In this document: positions 9,995 to 17,252 of the stretch, in pieces
How positions within the stretch are numbered: the stretch's first letter is position 1
How the letters are laid out: every line of letters starts with the position of its first letter
Assembly: GCF_014203605.1 (NCBI RefSeq)
Contig: NZ_JACHJJ010000004.1
Location: 186,001-250,000 of the forward strand
Length of the DNA stretch: 64,000 nucleotides
Reading direction: 5' to 3'
Source of the DNA: Thiemannella venezuelensis
GTDB lineage: Bacteria; Actinomycetota; Actinomycetes; Streptosporangiales; Streptosporangiaceae
Made by a program: the position numbers and the translations under genes
Notes under the pieces: generated by a model
What the model was told of the DNA's origin: nothing
Database searches by the model: none
The model's input: only the letters and a program-made list of their open reading frames with translations

Positions 9995-11118
9995 GGGCGC
10001 TGCGTCACCATCGCGGAGATCCGGCCCATCAGGCCGGGCACGTCGGCGTCCGGGACGGGGTTCAGCTGCCAGTCGGCCAGTTGCAGGGACGCCTCGACCA
10101 CGGCCTTGACACGCCCGTACCGGCGGTCCATGAAGGCGTCGAACAGCGGCTGGTCGAGCCGGTCGGCGGCGAGCAGCAGCTCGGCCAGGACGGCGGCGTC
10201 CTCCAGGCACTGGGCGGCGCCCTGGGCCAGGGTGGGCGGGCAGGCGTGCGCGGCGTCGCCGATCAGGACGGTGCGCCCGCGGTTCCAGGGGCGGTCCACC
10301 AGCAGCGACTCGAACCAGGTGTAGTTGATGCGCTCGGGGTCGGTGATGTCGGCGCGGATCTCGTCCCACGCGCCGCCGTACCCCTCGGCCAGAGCCCGCA
10401 TGAGGGCGGGCTTGCCGGCGTCGGTCACCGACTCGCGCGGCCGGGCCTTCTCCACCAGGTAGGCGTACATGGTGTCCTCGCCCGTCGGGCAGTACCCGGC
10501 GATGAAGCACGGGCCGCCGTAGACCAGGTCGGTGCGCTCGACGCCCTTGGGGCGGCGGGTGTGGATGCGCCAGATGCCCATGCCCGCGGGCCGGGGGGCG
10601 GCGCCGACGCCGAGGAGGCCGCGGACCCTGGAGCGGATGCCGTCGGCGCCCACGACCAGGTCGTAGTCGGCGGCGGTCCCGTCGGACAGCTCCGCCCGCA
10701 CGCCGTCGCCGGTGTCGGCGAGGGCGTCCACGGTCAGGCCGAGGCGGATCCGCGCCCCGGCGTCGCGTACGGCGTCCGCGAGGATCGCGGCCAGCTCGGG
10801 GCGGTTCATGCCGAGCGTCGCCGGCAGGCCGGGGCCGCCGGTGTGGGCGTCGGGGATCTCGGCGACCAGGTCGCCGCCGGGGGTCCTGAGCCCGAGGGAG
10901 TCGAAGGCGAAGCCCGCGGCGGCGACCCGGTCCCAGACGCCGAGGTCGTGCAGGACCCGCAGCGCGTTGCCCTGCAGGGTGATGCCCGAGCCGAGCGCGG
11001 TGAGGTCCGGTTTGATCTCCGCGACGTCCACGGCGACGCCGCCGCGGGCGAGCAGGATCGCCAGGGCCGAGCCGGCGGTGCCGCCGCCGACGATGAGGAC
11101 GTTCCCTAGTGCTGCCAT
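9991..11118 (-). CDS. FAD-dependent aromatic monooxygenase
   Basis: A 375-residue group A flavin monooxygenase of the salicylate/6-hydroxynicotinate hydroxylase type. It shows the FAD Rossmann motif VLIVGGGTAGSALA near the N-terminus, the DG motif LVVGADGIRSRVR and the second FAD motif GRTVLIGDAAHACPP. It would hydroxylate, or hydroxylate with decarboxylation, a phenolic substrate using NAD(P)H and oxygen. ATG at 11118 has a GAGG ribosome site ten bases upstream and begins eight bases after the cyclase stop. Confidence 0.88.
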   Translation of the reverse strand: MAALGNVLIVGGGTAGSALAILLARGGVAVDVAEIKPDLTALGSGITLQGNALRVLHDLGVWDRVAAAGFAFDSLGLRTPGGDLVAEIPDAHTGGPGLPATLGMNRPELAAILADAVRDAGARIRLGLTVDALADTGDGVRAELSDGTAADYDLVVGADGIRSRVRGLLGVGAAPRPAGMGIWRIHTRRPKGVERTDLVYGGPCFIAGYCPTGEDTMYAYLVEKARPRESVTDAGKPALMRALAEGYGGAWDEIRADITDPERINYTWFESLLVDRPWNRGRTVLIGDAAHACPPTLAQGAAQCLEDAAVLAELLLAADRLDQPLFDAFMDRRYGRVKAVVEASLQLADWQLNPVPDADVPGLMGRISAMVTQRP

Positions 11119-11126
11119 GCCGGACC

Positions 11127-12086
11127 TCACTTGATGGCGACGGGGTTGACGGGGGAGCCGACCGCGCCGGTGACGGGCAGCGGGGCGGCGGTGAGGAAGA
11201 ACTCGTACACGCCGTCGCCCGCGCAGTGCGCGGCGAAGGCGTCCAGGTCCCACATCTCCCCGACGAGCAGGCCGATGTGCGGGATGACGACCTGGTGCAG
11301 CGGCTGGAAGGCGTGGTCGAACTCGTTGGGCCGCACCTCGAAGCCCCACGTGTCGGTGGCGACGGCGGCGATCTCGGTGCGGTGCAGCCAGCCGGCGGTG
11401 GTGAACGACAGCCCCGGGGCCGGGCCTCCGGCGTAGTCGCCCCAGCCGTCGCGGCGGGCCCGGGTGAGCTGCCCGGTGCGCACCAGCACGATGTCTCCGC
11501 GGCCGACCGCGACGCCGTGCGCCTCGGCGGTGGCCGCCAGGTGCTCCTCGGTGATCGCGAAGCCGTCCGGCAGCTCGCCGTCCTCGCCGAGGACGCGCCC
11601 CGCGTCGAGCAGGACGCCGCGGCCCGCGACGGGCGCGGCCAGGTGCTCGATCCCGGTGACCAGGTCGCCGGCGGAGGTGACGACCTTGTCGGCGGGGCGG
11701 CCGTTCCACGCCCGGCCGTGGTCGAAGATGTGGCCCAGGCCGTCCCACTGGGTGGAGCACTGCAGCGGCATCGCGATGACGTCGTCGGCGCCGCCGAACC
11801 CGTGCGGGAAGCCCTGTCCGCCGTGGACGGCGTCCAGGCCGGTGTCGGTCATGGTGTGCACCGGGTTGGTACGGCGCCGCCAGCCCTTCTGCGGCCCGTC
11901 GGTGTCGAAACGCTGCGAGAGGGAGAACGGGACGCCGTGCCGTACGAGTGCCGCGGCTTCACGGCGCTTGGCCCCGTCGATGAAGTTGACGGTGCCCAGC
12001 ACGTCGCCGTCCCCCCAGCGGCCCCAGTTGGAGCAGCGGGCGGCGGCCTCGGCGATGGCGCCCTCGGGGTCGGTCCGGTCGAGCAT
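11127..12086 (-). CDS. cyclase family protein (kynurenine formamidase-like metal hydrolase)
   Basis: A 319-residue member of the cyclase/kynurenine-formamidase superfamily. The metal-binding signature is the variant form CSTQWDGLGHIFDHGRAW rather than the classical HxGTHxD motif, as seen in a large actinobacterial subgroup. A conserved GDIVLVRTGQ strand and the C-terminal FLTAAPLPVTGAVGSPVNPVAI complete the fold. Members hydrolyse amide or ester bonds; here it may act on a ring-cleavage product or an aryl ester. The ATG at 12086 shares one base with the upstream stop (TGATG). Confidence 0.82.
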   Translation of the reverse strand: MLDRTDPEGAIAEAAARCSNWGRWGDGDVLGTVNFIDGAKRREAAALVRHGVPFSLSQRFDTDGPQKGWRRRTNPVHTMTDTGLDAVHGGQGFPHGFGGADDVIAMPLQCSTQWDGLGHIFDHGRAWNGRPADKVVTSAGDLVTGIEHLAAPVAGRGVLLDAGRVLGEDGELPDGFAITEEHLAATAEAHGVAVGRGDIVLVRTGQLTRARRDGWGDYAGGPAPGLSFTTAGWLHRTEIAAVATDTWGFEVRPNEFDHAFQPLHQVVIPHIGLLVGEMWDLDAFAAHCAGDGVYEFFLTAAPLPVTGAVGSPVNPVAIK

Positions 12087-13087
12087 CAGGCGTCCCGTCC
12101 GGGGTTCCCGGCCTCGGCCACGCAGCGGTTGCGCTGCAGACCCAGGCCGGTGATGGTCCCCTCCATCACGTCCCCGGGGCGGAGCAGCCGGCCCCAGTGC
12201 ATGCCGTTCCCGGCCGGGCTGCCGGTGAGGACCAGGTCGCCGGGGAGCAGCTCCACGGTCTGCGAGGCGTAGGACACCAGCCGCGCCACGTCGAAGATCA
12301 TGTCCTTGGTGGACTCGTCCTGCATGGCCTCGCCGTTGAGCTTCAAGGTCACCCGCAGGTCGCCGGGGTCGGCCACGAACTCCGACGGCACCAGGTAGGG
12401 GCCGAGCGGGGTGAACGTCGGGGCGTTCTTGGCGCGCAGCCAGTCGGTGCCGATCTCCGGCATGTCGCGGCGGAACACCAGCTCGCGGGCCGTCAGGTCG
12501 TTGGCGATGGTGTAGGCGGCCACGTGCTCCAGCGCGCGGCCCGCCGGGACCCGGAAGGCCGGGCGGCCGATCACCGCGGCCAGTTCCAGCTCCCAGTCGG
12601 GCTTGGCGCACCAGGACGGGATCACCACGTCGTCGTACGGGCCGGTGACCGAGGACGGCAGGCCGATGAACACGTACGGCTGGTCCTCGGCCGCGCGGCG
12701 GTCCATCATCGCCGCGACCTCGGCCCGCACCTGCTCGGCGGGGCGGCCGCCCTCGGGTTCGTGCGCCACCGCCAGGTCGATGACGTGGGTGCGGTAGTTG
12801 GCGCCGGACTGCAGGATCTGCCGGGGCTCGACCGGGGCGTGCACCCGCAGGCCGGCCAGCGGCGCCCACCCTCCCTCCGCCGACCCGGCGGCGGCGCGCA
12901 GCAGCGGCAGGACGCCGTCCCAGCGTTCCAGCAGGGCCCGGGTGGTCAGGTCCGGCGCGCCGAGCGCGGGGAGGGTGCGCAGGTCCAGGACCCGGTCGCC
13001 GGTGACCAGGCCGGGGAAGGCCGGGCCGTCTCCGGTGGAGAAGGTGCCGAGCGCGAACGGGCCGGCAAGAGGCGGGTGCGTTTCCAC
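12086..13087 (-). CDS. fumarylacetoacetate hydrolase family protein (operon head)
   Basis: A 333-residue FAH-family enzyme with the N-terminal cap-like region, the segment ILQSGANYRTHV, the metal-binding stretch DWELELAAVIG and C-terminal GDLVLTGSPAGNG. It is a paralogue of the gene at 7039-7974 and is the first gene of the six-gene operon read away from the LysR regulator. The expected chemistry is C-C bond hydrolysis, decarboxylation or isomerisation of a 2-oxo acid from ring cleavage. The gene order FAH, cyclase, monooxygenase, amidohydrolase, dioxygenase, FAH is compact throughout. Confidence 0.87.
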   Translation of the reverse strand: METHPPLAGPFALGTFSTGDGPAFPGLVTGDRVLDLRTLPALGAPDLTTRALLERWDGVLPLLRAAAGSAEGGWAPLAGLRVHAPVEPRQILQSGANYRTHVIDLAVAHEPEGGRPAEQVRAEVAAMMDRRAAEDQPYVFIGLPSSVTGPYDDVVIPSWCAKPDWELELAAVIGRPAFRVPAGRALEHVAAYTIANDLTARELVFRRDMPEIGTDWLRAKNAPTFTPLGPYLVPSEFVADPGDLRVTLKLNGEAMQDESTKDMIFDVARLVSYASQTVELLPGDLVLTGSPAGNGMHWGRLLRPGDVMEGTITGLGLQRNRCVAEAGNPGRDA

Positions 13088-13135
13088 GAGGTTTCCTCTC
13101 GGTACGGTGCCCTTAACCTTGGGCTAACGGGATGC

Positions 13136-13159
13136 ATCTGAGAAATCGATTCTTCAGAT
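13136..13159. promoter_or_regulatory. 24-bp palindrome between aromatic operon and lysR: probable LysR-type regulator site
   Basis: Arms ATCTGA (13136-13141) and TCAGAT (13154-13159) flank a central ATCGAT, with only the GAA/TCT triplets between them unpaired. It contains the T-N11-A spacing typical of LysR-type binding sites and lies 37 bases before the GTG of the lysR gene, in the 109-base divergent promoter. It could control both directions. Confidence 0.6.
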
Positions 13160-13196
13160 CGAGGGCATCCACGAGACGGATGGCTTGAGGGGGACC

Positions 13197-14117
13197 GTGA
13201 ACCTGTCCAGTCTGGATCTCAACCTGCTGGTGGCCCTGCGCGCCCTGCTGGAGGAGCGCAACGTCACCCGGGCCGGCGCGCGGATCGGGCTCAGCCAGCC
13301 GGCCACCAGCGCCGCGCTGGCCAGGCTCCGCCGCCACTTCTCCGACGACCTGCTGGTCAGGAAGGGCAACAGCTACGAGCCGACCCCCCTCGGCGCCGCG
13401 CTGCTGGCACCCGCGGTGAACGCCTGCGCCATGCTGGAGCGGCTCTTCACCAGCCGGGCGGACTTCCACCCGGAGACCGAGCAGCGCGAATTCACCGTGC
13501 TCTCCTCCGACTACGCGATCGCGGTCTTCGGCGCCGAGCTCGCCCGCGTCCTGCACACCCGGGCGCCGGGCGTCCGGCTGCGTTTCCTGAACACGGACGC
13601 CAGGATCGTGGAGGCCACCGAGACGGTGCTCGGCGGCGTCGACGGGGTGCTGATGCCGCACGGCGTGATCAGCGGCTTCCCCGCCGTGGAGCTGTACCGC
13701 GACGAGTGGGTGTGCCTGGTCTCCGCCGACCACCCCGGCATCGGCGAGCACATCACCATGGACGACCTGTCCCGCCTGCCCTGGGCGGTCTACCAGCGCT
13801 TCTTCGACGTTCCGGTCACCCGGCAGCTCGGCATGCTGGGCCTGGAACCGCACGTGGAGGTGTCCGTGCACAGCTTCCACCTGCTGCCCGGCCTGGTGGC
13901 CGGCACCCGCCGGGTGGCCCTGATCCAGCGGCGCCTGGCCCGCCTGCTGCACGGCCTCGCGCCGGTCCGCGTGCTGCCCTGCCCGTTCCCGGCGGTGCCC
14001 CTGCAGGAGGCCATGTGGTGGCACCCCGTGCACGGCCAGGACGCGGCGCACATCTGGCTGCGCGAGACCGCCGCCGAGGTCGGGCGGACGCTGCAGGACC
14101 ATCCACCGGGTGGATGA
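13197..14117 (+). CDS. LysR-family transcriptional regulator
   Basis: A 306-residue LysR-type regulator. The N-terminal winged helix-turn-helix is clear (LDLNLLVALRALLEERNVTRAGARIGLSQPATSAALARLRRHF, written here in short: residues 4-48), followed by a periplasmic-binding-like effector domain. Motifs VLMPHGVISGFPAVELYRDEW resemble NodD/LinR-type regulators of aromatic pathways. GTG at 13197 has GAGG six bases upstream (13187-13190). It is divergent from the aromatic operon and probably activates it in response to the substrate or an intermediate. Confidence 0.9.
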   Translation: MNLSSLDLNLLVALRALLEERNVTRAGARIGLSQPATSAALARLRRHFSDDLLVRKGNSYEPTPLGAALLAPAVNACAMLERLFTSRADFHPETEQREFTVLSSDYAIAVFGAELARVLHTRAPGVRLRFLNTDARIVEATETVLGGVDGVLMPHGVISGFPAVELYRDEWVCLVSADHPGIGEHITMDDLSRLPWAVYQRFFDVPVTRQLGMLGLEPHVEVSVHSFHLLPGLVAGTRRVALIQRRLARLLHGLAPVRVLPCPFPAVPLQEAMWWHPVHGQDAAHIWLRETAAEVGRTLQDHPPGG

Positions 14118-14164
14118 GGAGTATCAGGACTTCCCGTCTTCCGCGCACCGCCCCGGATGTCTGA

Positions 14165-14330
14165 CATTGACTCCTCCCCCTCGATGAAGGGGGATTCCTG
14201 GCTCACGCCGCTCGCTCGTCCGGCGGACGAGCGAGTCTTACGCGATCGGCACCAGCCGGGGCGAGACCCGCCCGGACGAGCATCACGTGCGCGGAGTTCT
14301 TGTCCCTGGGACAGACGGCTCCGCACGCAG
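14165..14330 (-). ncRNA. candidate omega RNA at the tnpB 3' end
   Basis: In characterised IS200/IS605 elements the guide-scaffold RNA overlaps the 3' end of tnpB and the right end of the element, with the guide read from the flanking DNA. Here the 3' end of tnpB is followed by a seven-base-pair hairpin (14175-14194) in the expected place. Extent and processing are inferred by analogy only. Confidence 0.3.
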
Positions 14331-15405
14331 TGCAGGTGTAGGTGCGCTCCGACAGCGGCAGGGCGTGCTTGGCTCTCGCTCCGCACCTTCCGCAGTCCAT
14401 GGTTGTGTGCGCCGGATGCACCGGCCGCAGGTCGCGTGCGTGCTTGCGCGCCATGTGGATCAGCTCGCGTTTGGCCGCGGTGATCGCCGCGTCGGCGGCC
14501 TTGCGCGCCATCGTGGATTGGGCAAGGAATTTCGGCCGGAAGTCCTCCATTGCGATGCGGTCGAAGTCCGTCACCAGGCGTTTGGCCCACTTGCGGGCGG
14601 TGTCCTGCCGCTGCCGGGCGATCTTCTTGTGGACCTGGGCGGCTTGGCGCCGCGCCGTCCGGTAGCCCTGGGAGGGGGTCTGCCCGCGTGGGCGTTTGCG
14701 GCGGGCCATCATCTTCTGGTAGCGGGCCAGCTTGGCCGCGGCCTTCTTGCCGTATTCGGGGTGCGGCAGATCGTGTTCGTCGCTGGTGGTGGTGGCGATC
14801 TCCTTGACGCCCCAGTCGATGCCGGCATCCCGGCCGGTCGGCGGCAGCGGCTGGACCTGGGCGGGGACGACGAAGGAGGCATACCAGTGGCCGAGGCCGT
14901 CGCGGTAGACGCGCACGCTGGACGGCTCCGCGGGCAGGGGGCGCGACCACACCACGGTCAAGCCGATGCCCCCGGCCAGGTGCAGACGGCCGTCCTTGAG
15001 ACGGAAACCGCGCCGGGTGTAGTTGAGGCTGAGAGCGGCAAGGTCTTTCTTCTTGAAGCGCGGCATCCCGGCCCGCCGCTTGATGGGCAGCCGGTCTTTG
15101 ATGTCCTTGAGTGCTTTGGCACGGGAGCGGGTGAAGTCCCGGATGATCTGCTGCTGGGGCACCGAGGCGCCCTCGCCCAGCCAGGCGTGTCCGGCGCGCC
15201 AGCCGGTCAGCTGCTTGTCCAGATGCGCCGGGCCGCATTCCTGCTTCGCCTGGTGGGCGGCTTTGGAGGTGGCGACGCACTGGTTCCACACCCACCGGCA
15301 CCGGTCCCACTCACCTTCCAGGGCGATGTAGGCGGTCGACGACACGCGCAGCCGGTAGGTGTAGCGGGCGTGGCCGCTCGCGCCTGCCTTCTGTGGTGTC
15401 GTCAT
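14203..15405 (-). CDS. tnpB: RNA-guided endonuclease TnpB
   Basis: A 400-residue TnpB of the IS200/IS605 family. The split RuvC residues all look intact: Asp197 in GIDWGVKE, Glu287 in IAMEDF and Asp368 in PRDKNSA. A zinc ribbon is formed by Cys338, Cys341, Cys358 and Cys361 (CGRC and CTAC). TnpB enzymes cut DNA matching the element's empty site under guidance of the omega RNA, favouring element retention. The last catalytic motif is RDKNSA rather than the more usual RDxNAA. It starts 29 bases from the divergent RHH gene. Confidence 0.93.
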   Translation of the reverse strand: MTTPQKAGASGHARYTYRLRVSSTAYIALEGEWDRCRWVWNQCVATSKAAHQAKQECGPAHLDKQLTGWRAGHAWLGEGASVPQQQIIRDFTRSRAKALKDIKDRLPIKRRAGMPRFKKKDLAALSLNYTRRGFRLKDGRLHLAGGIGLTVVWSRPLPAEPSSVRVYRDGLGHWYASFVVPAQVQPLPPTGRDAGIDWGVKEIATTTSDEHDLPHPEYGKKAAAKLARYQKMMARRKRPRGQTPSQGYRTARRQAAQVHKKIARQRQDTARKWAKRLVTDFDRIAMEDFRPKFLAQSTMARKAADAAITAAKRELIHMARKHARDLRPVHPAHTTMDCGRCGARAKHALPLSERTYTCTACGAVCPRDKNSAHVMLVRAGLAPAGADRVRLARPPDERAA

Positions 15406-15434
15406 GGTGGCAAGCTAGCACTATCCTGGCGGGT

Positions 15435-15647
15435 GTGGATGAGAAACGGATAACTCTGCGGCTTCCCGCGCAGTTGCATGCTCGGCTGGTGGCGCAGGCT
15501 GGGTCCGCCCGGCGGTCTCTCAACTCGGAGATCGTCTACCGGCTTGAGAACGGGCTCGACGGTACTGCGATAGATGTCGGCTCGTCCGATGATGGGTCGG
15601 CCTTGTCCGTCTCGCCGCAGGGGCGGCCGGATTCCTCCCCGGCCTGA
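15435..15647 (+). CDS. Arc/MetJ-type ribbon-helix-helix DNA-binding protein
   Basis: A 70-residue protein. Residues 2-42 form a clear ribbon-helix-helix domain: beta strand KRITLRLP, then two helices (ELHARLVAQAG-like and SLNSEIVYRLENGL). The tail is short and Ser/Gly-rich. GTG at 15435 was chosen because the RHH strand starts immediately; the upstream extension overlaps the tnpB start. It is divergent from tnpB with 29 bases between the starts, so it probably represses tnpB, itself, or both. Its stop codon lies inside the hairpin at 15637-15658. Confidence 0.75.
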   Translation: MDEKRITLRLPAQLHARLVAQAGSARRSLNSEIVYRLENGLDGTAIDVGSSDDGSALSVSPQGRPDSSPA

Positions 15648-15658
15648 GAGGGCCGGGG
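15637..15658. terminator. hairpin at the RHH gene stop / element end
   Basis: Perfect eight-base arms CCCCGGCC and GGCCGGGG around TGAGAG, which contains the RHH stop codon. It could end RHH transcription, insulate rhaB, or be the left-end hairpin of the element. Confidence 0.5.
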
Positions 15659-15691
15659 TATCCTCCGGGACTCCGGTGATGCCTGCCACAT

Positions 15692-17167
15692 CTAGCGAGG
15701 CCCGTTTCCCCTCTCCAGGCGGGCTTCGGCCGCGGCCCACGACGAGGAGTCGCCGCGCGGTTCGTACCGGATCAGGTGCTGGGTGTCGCGGACCAGCGCC
15801 CGCAGCTCCGGCAGGCCGGGCCCGGCGGCACCGGCGGCACGGGCCTGGATCAGCACGTTGCCCAGCGCGGTGGCCTCCACCGGCCCGGCGACCACGGGCA
15901 GGCCGCAGGCGTCGGCGGTGAGCTGGCACAGCAGCGCGTTGCGGGCGCCGCCGCCGACGACGTGCACGACCTCGACGTGCCGGCCGGACAGCTCCTGCGC
16001 CTGCCGTACGGCGCGGCGGTGGGCCAGGGCGAGGCTGTCGACGATGCAGCGCACGGTGGCGGCCGGGGTCTCCGGCACGGGCTGGCCGGTCGCGCGGCAG
16101 GCGTCGGCGATCCGGCCCGGCATGTCCCCGGGGGGCATGAACACCGGGTCGTCCACGTCGACCACCGAGGCGAACGCCGGCCGGTCGGCCGCCCGGCGCA
16201 GCAGGTCCGCGGGATCGGTGAGGCCCCAGGCGCGCATCGACTCCTGCAGCAGCCACAGGCCCATGACGTTGCGCAGGTAGCGGATGGTGCCGTCGACGCC
16301 GGTCTCGTTGGTGAAGTTGGCCCGCCGGCCGGCCTCGCTCAGCACCGGCCGGTCCAGCTCGACGCCGACCAGGGACCAGGTGCCGCAGGAGATGTAGGCG
16401 AAGCGCTCCCCGGAGGCGGGCACCGCGACCACGGCCGAGGCGGTGTCGTGCGAGGCGACGGCCACCACCTCCGGGCTGCCCGGCAGGCCGGTCTCCGGCC
16501 GGACCGGGCCGATCCGGGTGCCGGGTTCGCGCAGCGGCGCCATCAGCTCCGGCCGGAGGCCGGCCTCGGTCATCAGCTCCGCCGCCCAGGTACGGCGGTG
16601 CAGGTCGTACAGCTGGGTGGTGGAGGCGTTGGTGACCTCCGCGCCGACCTCGCCGGTGAGCCAGTAGGCGAGCAGGTCGGGGATGAGCAGCAGCCGCTCG
16701 GCCAGCCCGTACTGCGGCGTGCCCGCGGCGGCGGCCAGCTGGTAGAGCGTGTTGAACGGCAGGTGCTGCAGCCCGGTGACGGCGTACAGGCGCTCGCGGC
16801 CGAGCTTGTCGGCCACCCGGTCGGCCAGGCCGTCGGTGCGGGCGTCGCGGTAGTGCACCGGGTTGCCCAGCAGAGCGCCGGAGGCGTCCAGCAGCCCGTA
16901 GTCGACCGCCCAGGAGTCGATGCCGACGCCGGCGACCGGCCCGGCCGCGCGCAGCCCGCGCAGCACGCCCGCATACAGCGCCAGGATGTCCCAGTGCAGG
17001 GTGGCGCCCAGGCGCACCGGCTCGTTGGCGAAGCGGTGCGCCTCGGTCAGCTCCAGGGTGCCGGGGCCGAGGCGGCCGACCATGACGCGGCCGCTGGACG
17101 CGCCGAGGTCGACCGCCGCGACGGCGAGGCCGCCGCGGACGGCAGCGGTCCCCGTCACTTTCGCCAT
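15692..17167 (-). CDS. rhaB: rhamnulokinase
   Basis: A 491-residue FGGY-family sugar kinase that phosphorylates L-rhamnulose at C1 with ATP. The N-terminal phosphate loop is AAVDLGASSGRVMVG, the substrate segment VGIDSWAVDYGLLD is typical of RhaB, and the second ATP-binding region is HVVGGGARNALLCQLTADA. It is the third gene of the minus-strand operon rhaI, aldolase-dehydrogenase, rhaB. An AGGAG ribosome site lies seven bases before ATG 17167. The gene ends next to the TnpB element, with its stop at 15692. Confidence 0.92.
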   Translation of the reverse strand: MAKVTGTAAVRGGLAVAAVDLGASSGRVMVGRLGPGTLELTEAHRFANEPVRLGATLHWDILALYAGVLRGLRAAGPVAGVGIDSWAVDYGLLDASGALLGNPVHYRDARTDGLADRVADKLGRERLYAVTGLQHLPFNTLYQLAAAAGTPQYGLAERLLLIPDLLAYWLTGEVGAEVTNASTTQLYDLHRRTWAAELMTEAGLRPELMAPLREPGTRIGPVRPETGLPGSPEVVAVASHDTASAVVAVPASGERFAYISCGTWSLVGVELDRPVLSEAGRRANFTNETGVDGTIRYLRNVMGLWLLQESMRAWGLTDPADLLRRAADRPAFASVVDVDDPVFMPPGDMPGRIADACRATGQPVPETPAATVRCIVDSLALAHRRAVRQAQELSGRHVEVVHVVGGGARNALLCQLTADACGLPVVAGPVEATALGNVLIQARAAGAAGPGLPELRALVRDTQHLIRYEPRGDSSSWAAAEARLERGNGPR

Positions 17168-17182
17168 GGTGCCGCTCCTGTC

Positions 17183-17206
17183 GTGCCCGTGCCCGTGCCC
17201 GTACCC
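17183..17206. repeat. hexamer GTGCCC tandem repeat in the rhaB leader
   Basis: Four tandem hexamers (GTGCCC three times, then GTACCC) lie upstream of the rhaB ribosome site in the 85-base gap after the aldolase gene, followed by a CATCGCCGC repeat up to about 17235. It is probably a slippage-prone low-complexity spacer. Confidence 0.6.
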
Positions 17207-17252
17207 GTGGCCATCGCCGCCATCGCCGCCGTCGCCCCGGCGCTCACCGCGG

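Larger units (their letters stand above)
14165..15670 (-). mobile_element. IS200/IS605-type TnpB-only element (IS1341-like), approximate ends
   Basis: A stand-alone element between lysR and rhaB carrying tnpB (minus strand) and a divergent RHH gene, without a tnpA transposase. Both sides have subterminal hairpins: TCCCCCT/AGGGGGA (14175-14181 and 14188-14194) beyond the tnpB 3' end, and CCCCGGCC/GGCCGGGG (15637-15644 and 15651-15658) on the other side. Each hairpin is flanked by a GGAATCC- or GGATACC-like string. The exact cleavage points and the target-adjacent motif cannot be fixed from one copy, so the coordinates are approximate. Confidence 0.55.

Noticed and set aside
11650-11780. Loss of the HxGTHxD motif as inactivation of the cyclase-family protein
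   Set aside because: The STQWDGLGH form is shared by a large subfamily, so it is more likely a subgroup feature than decay.
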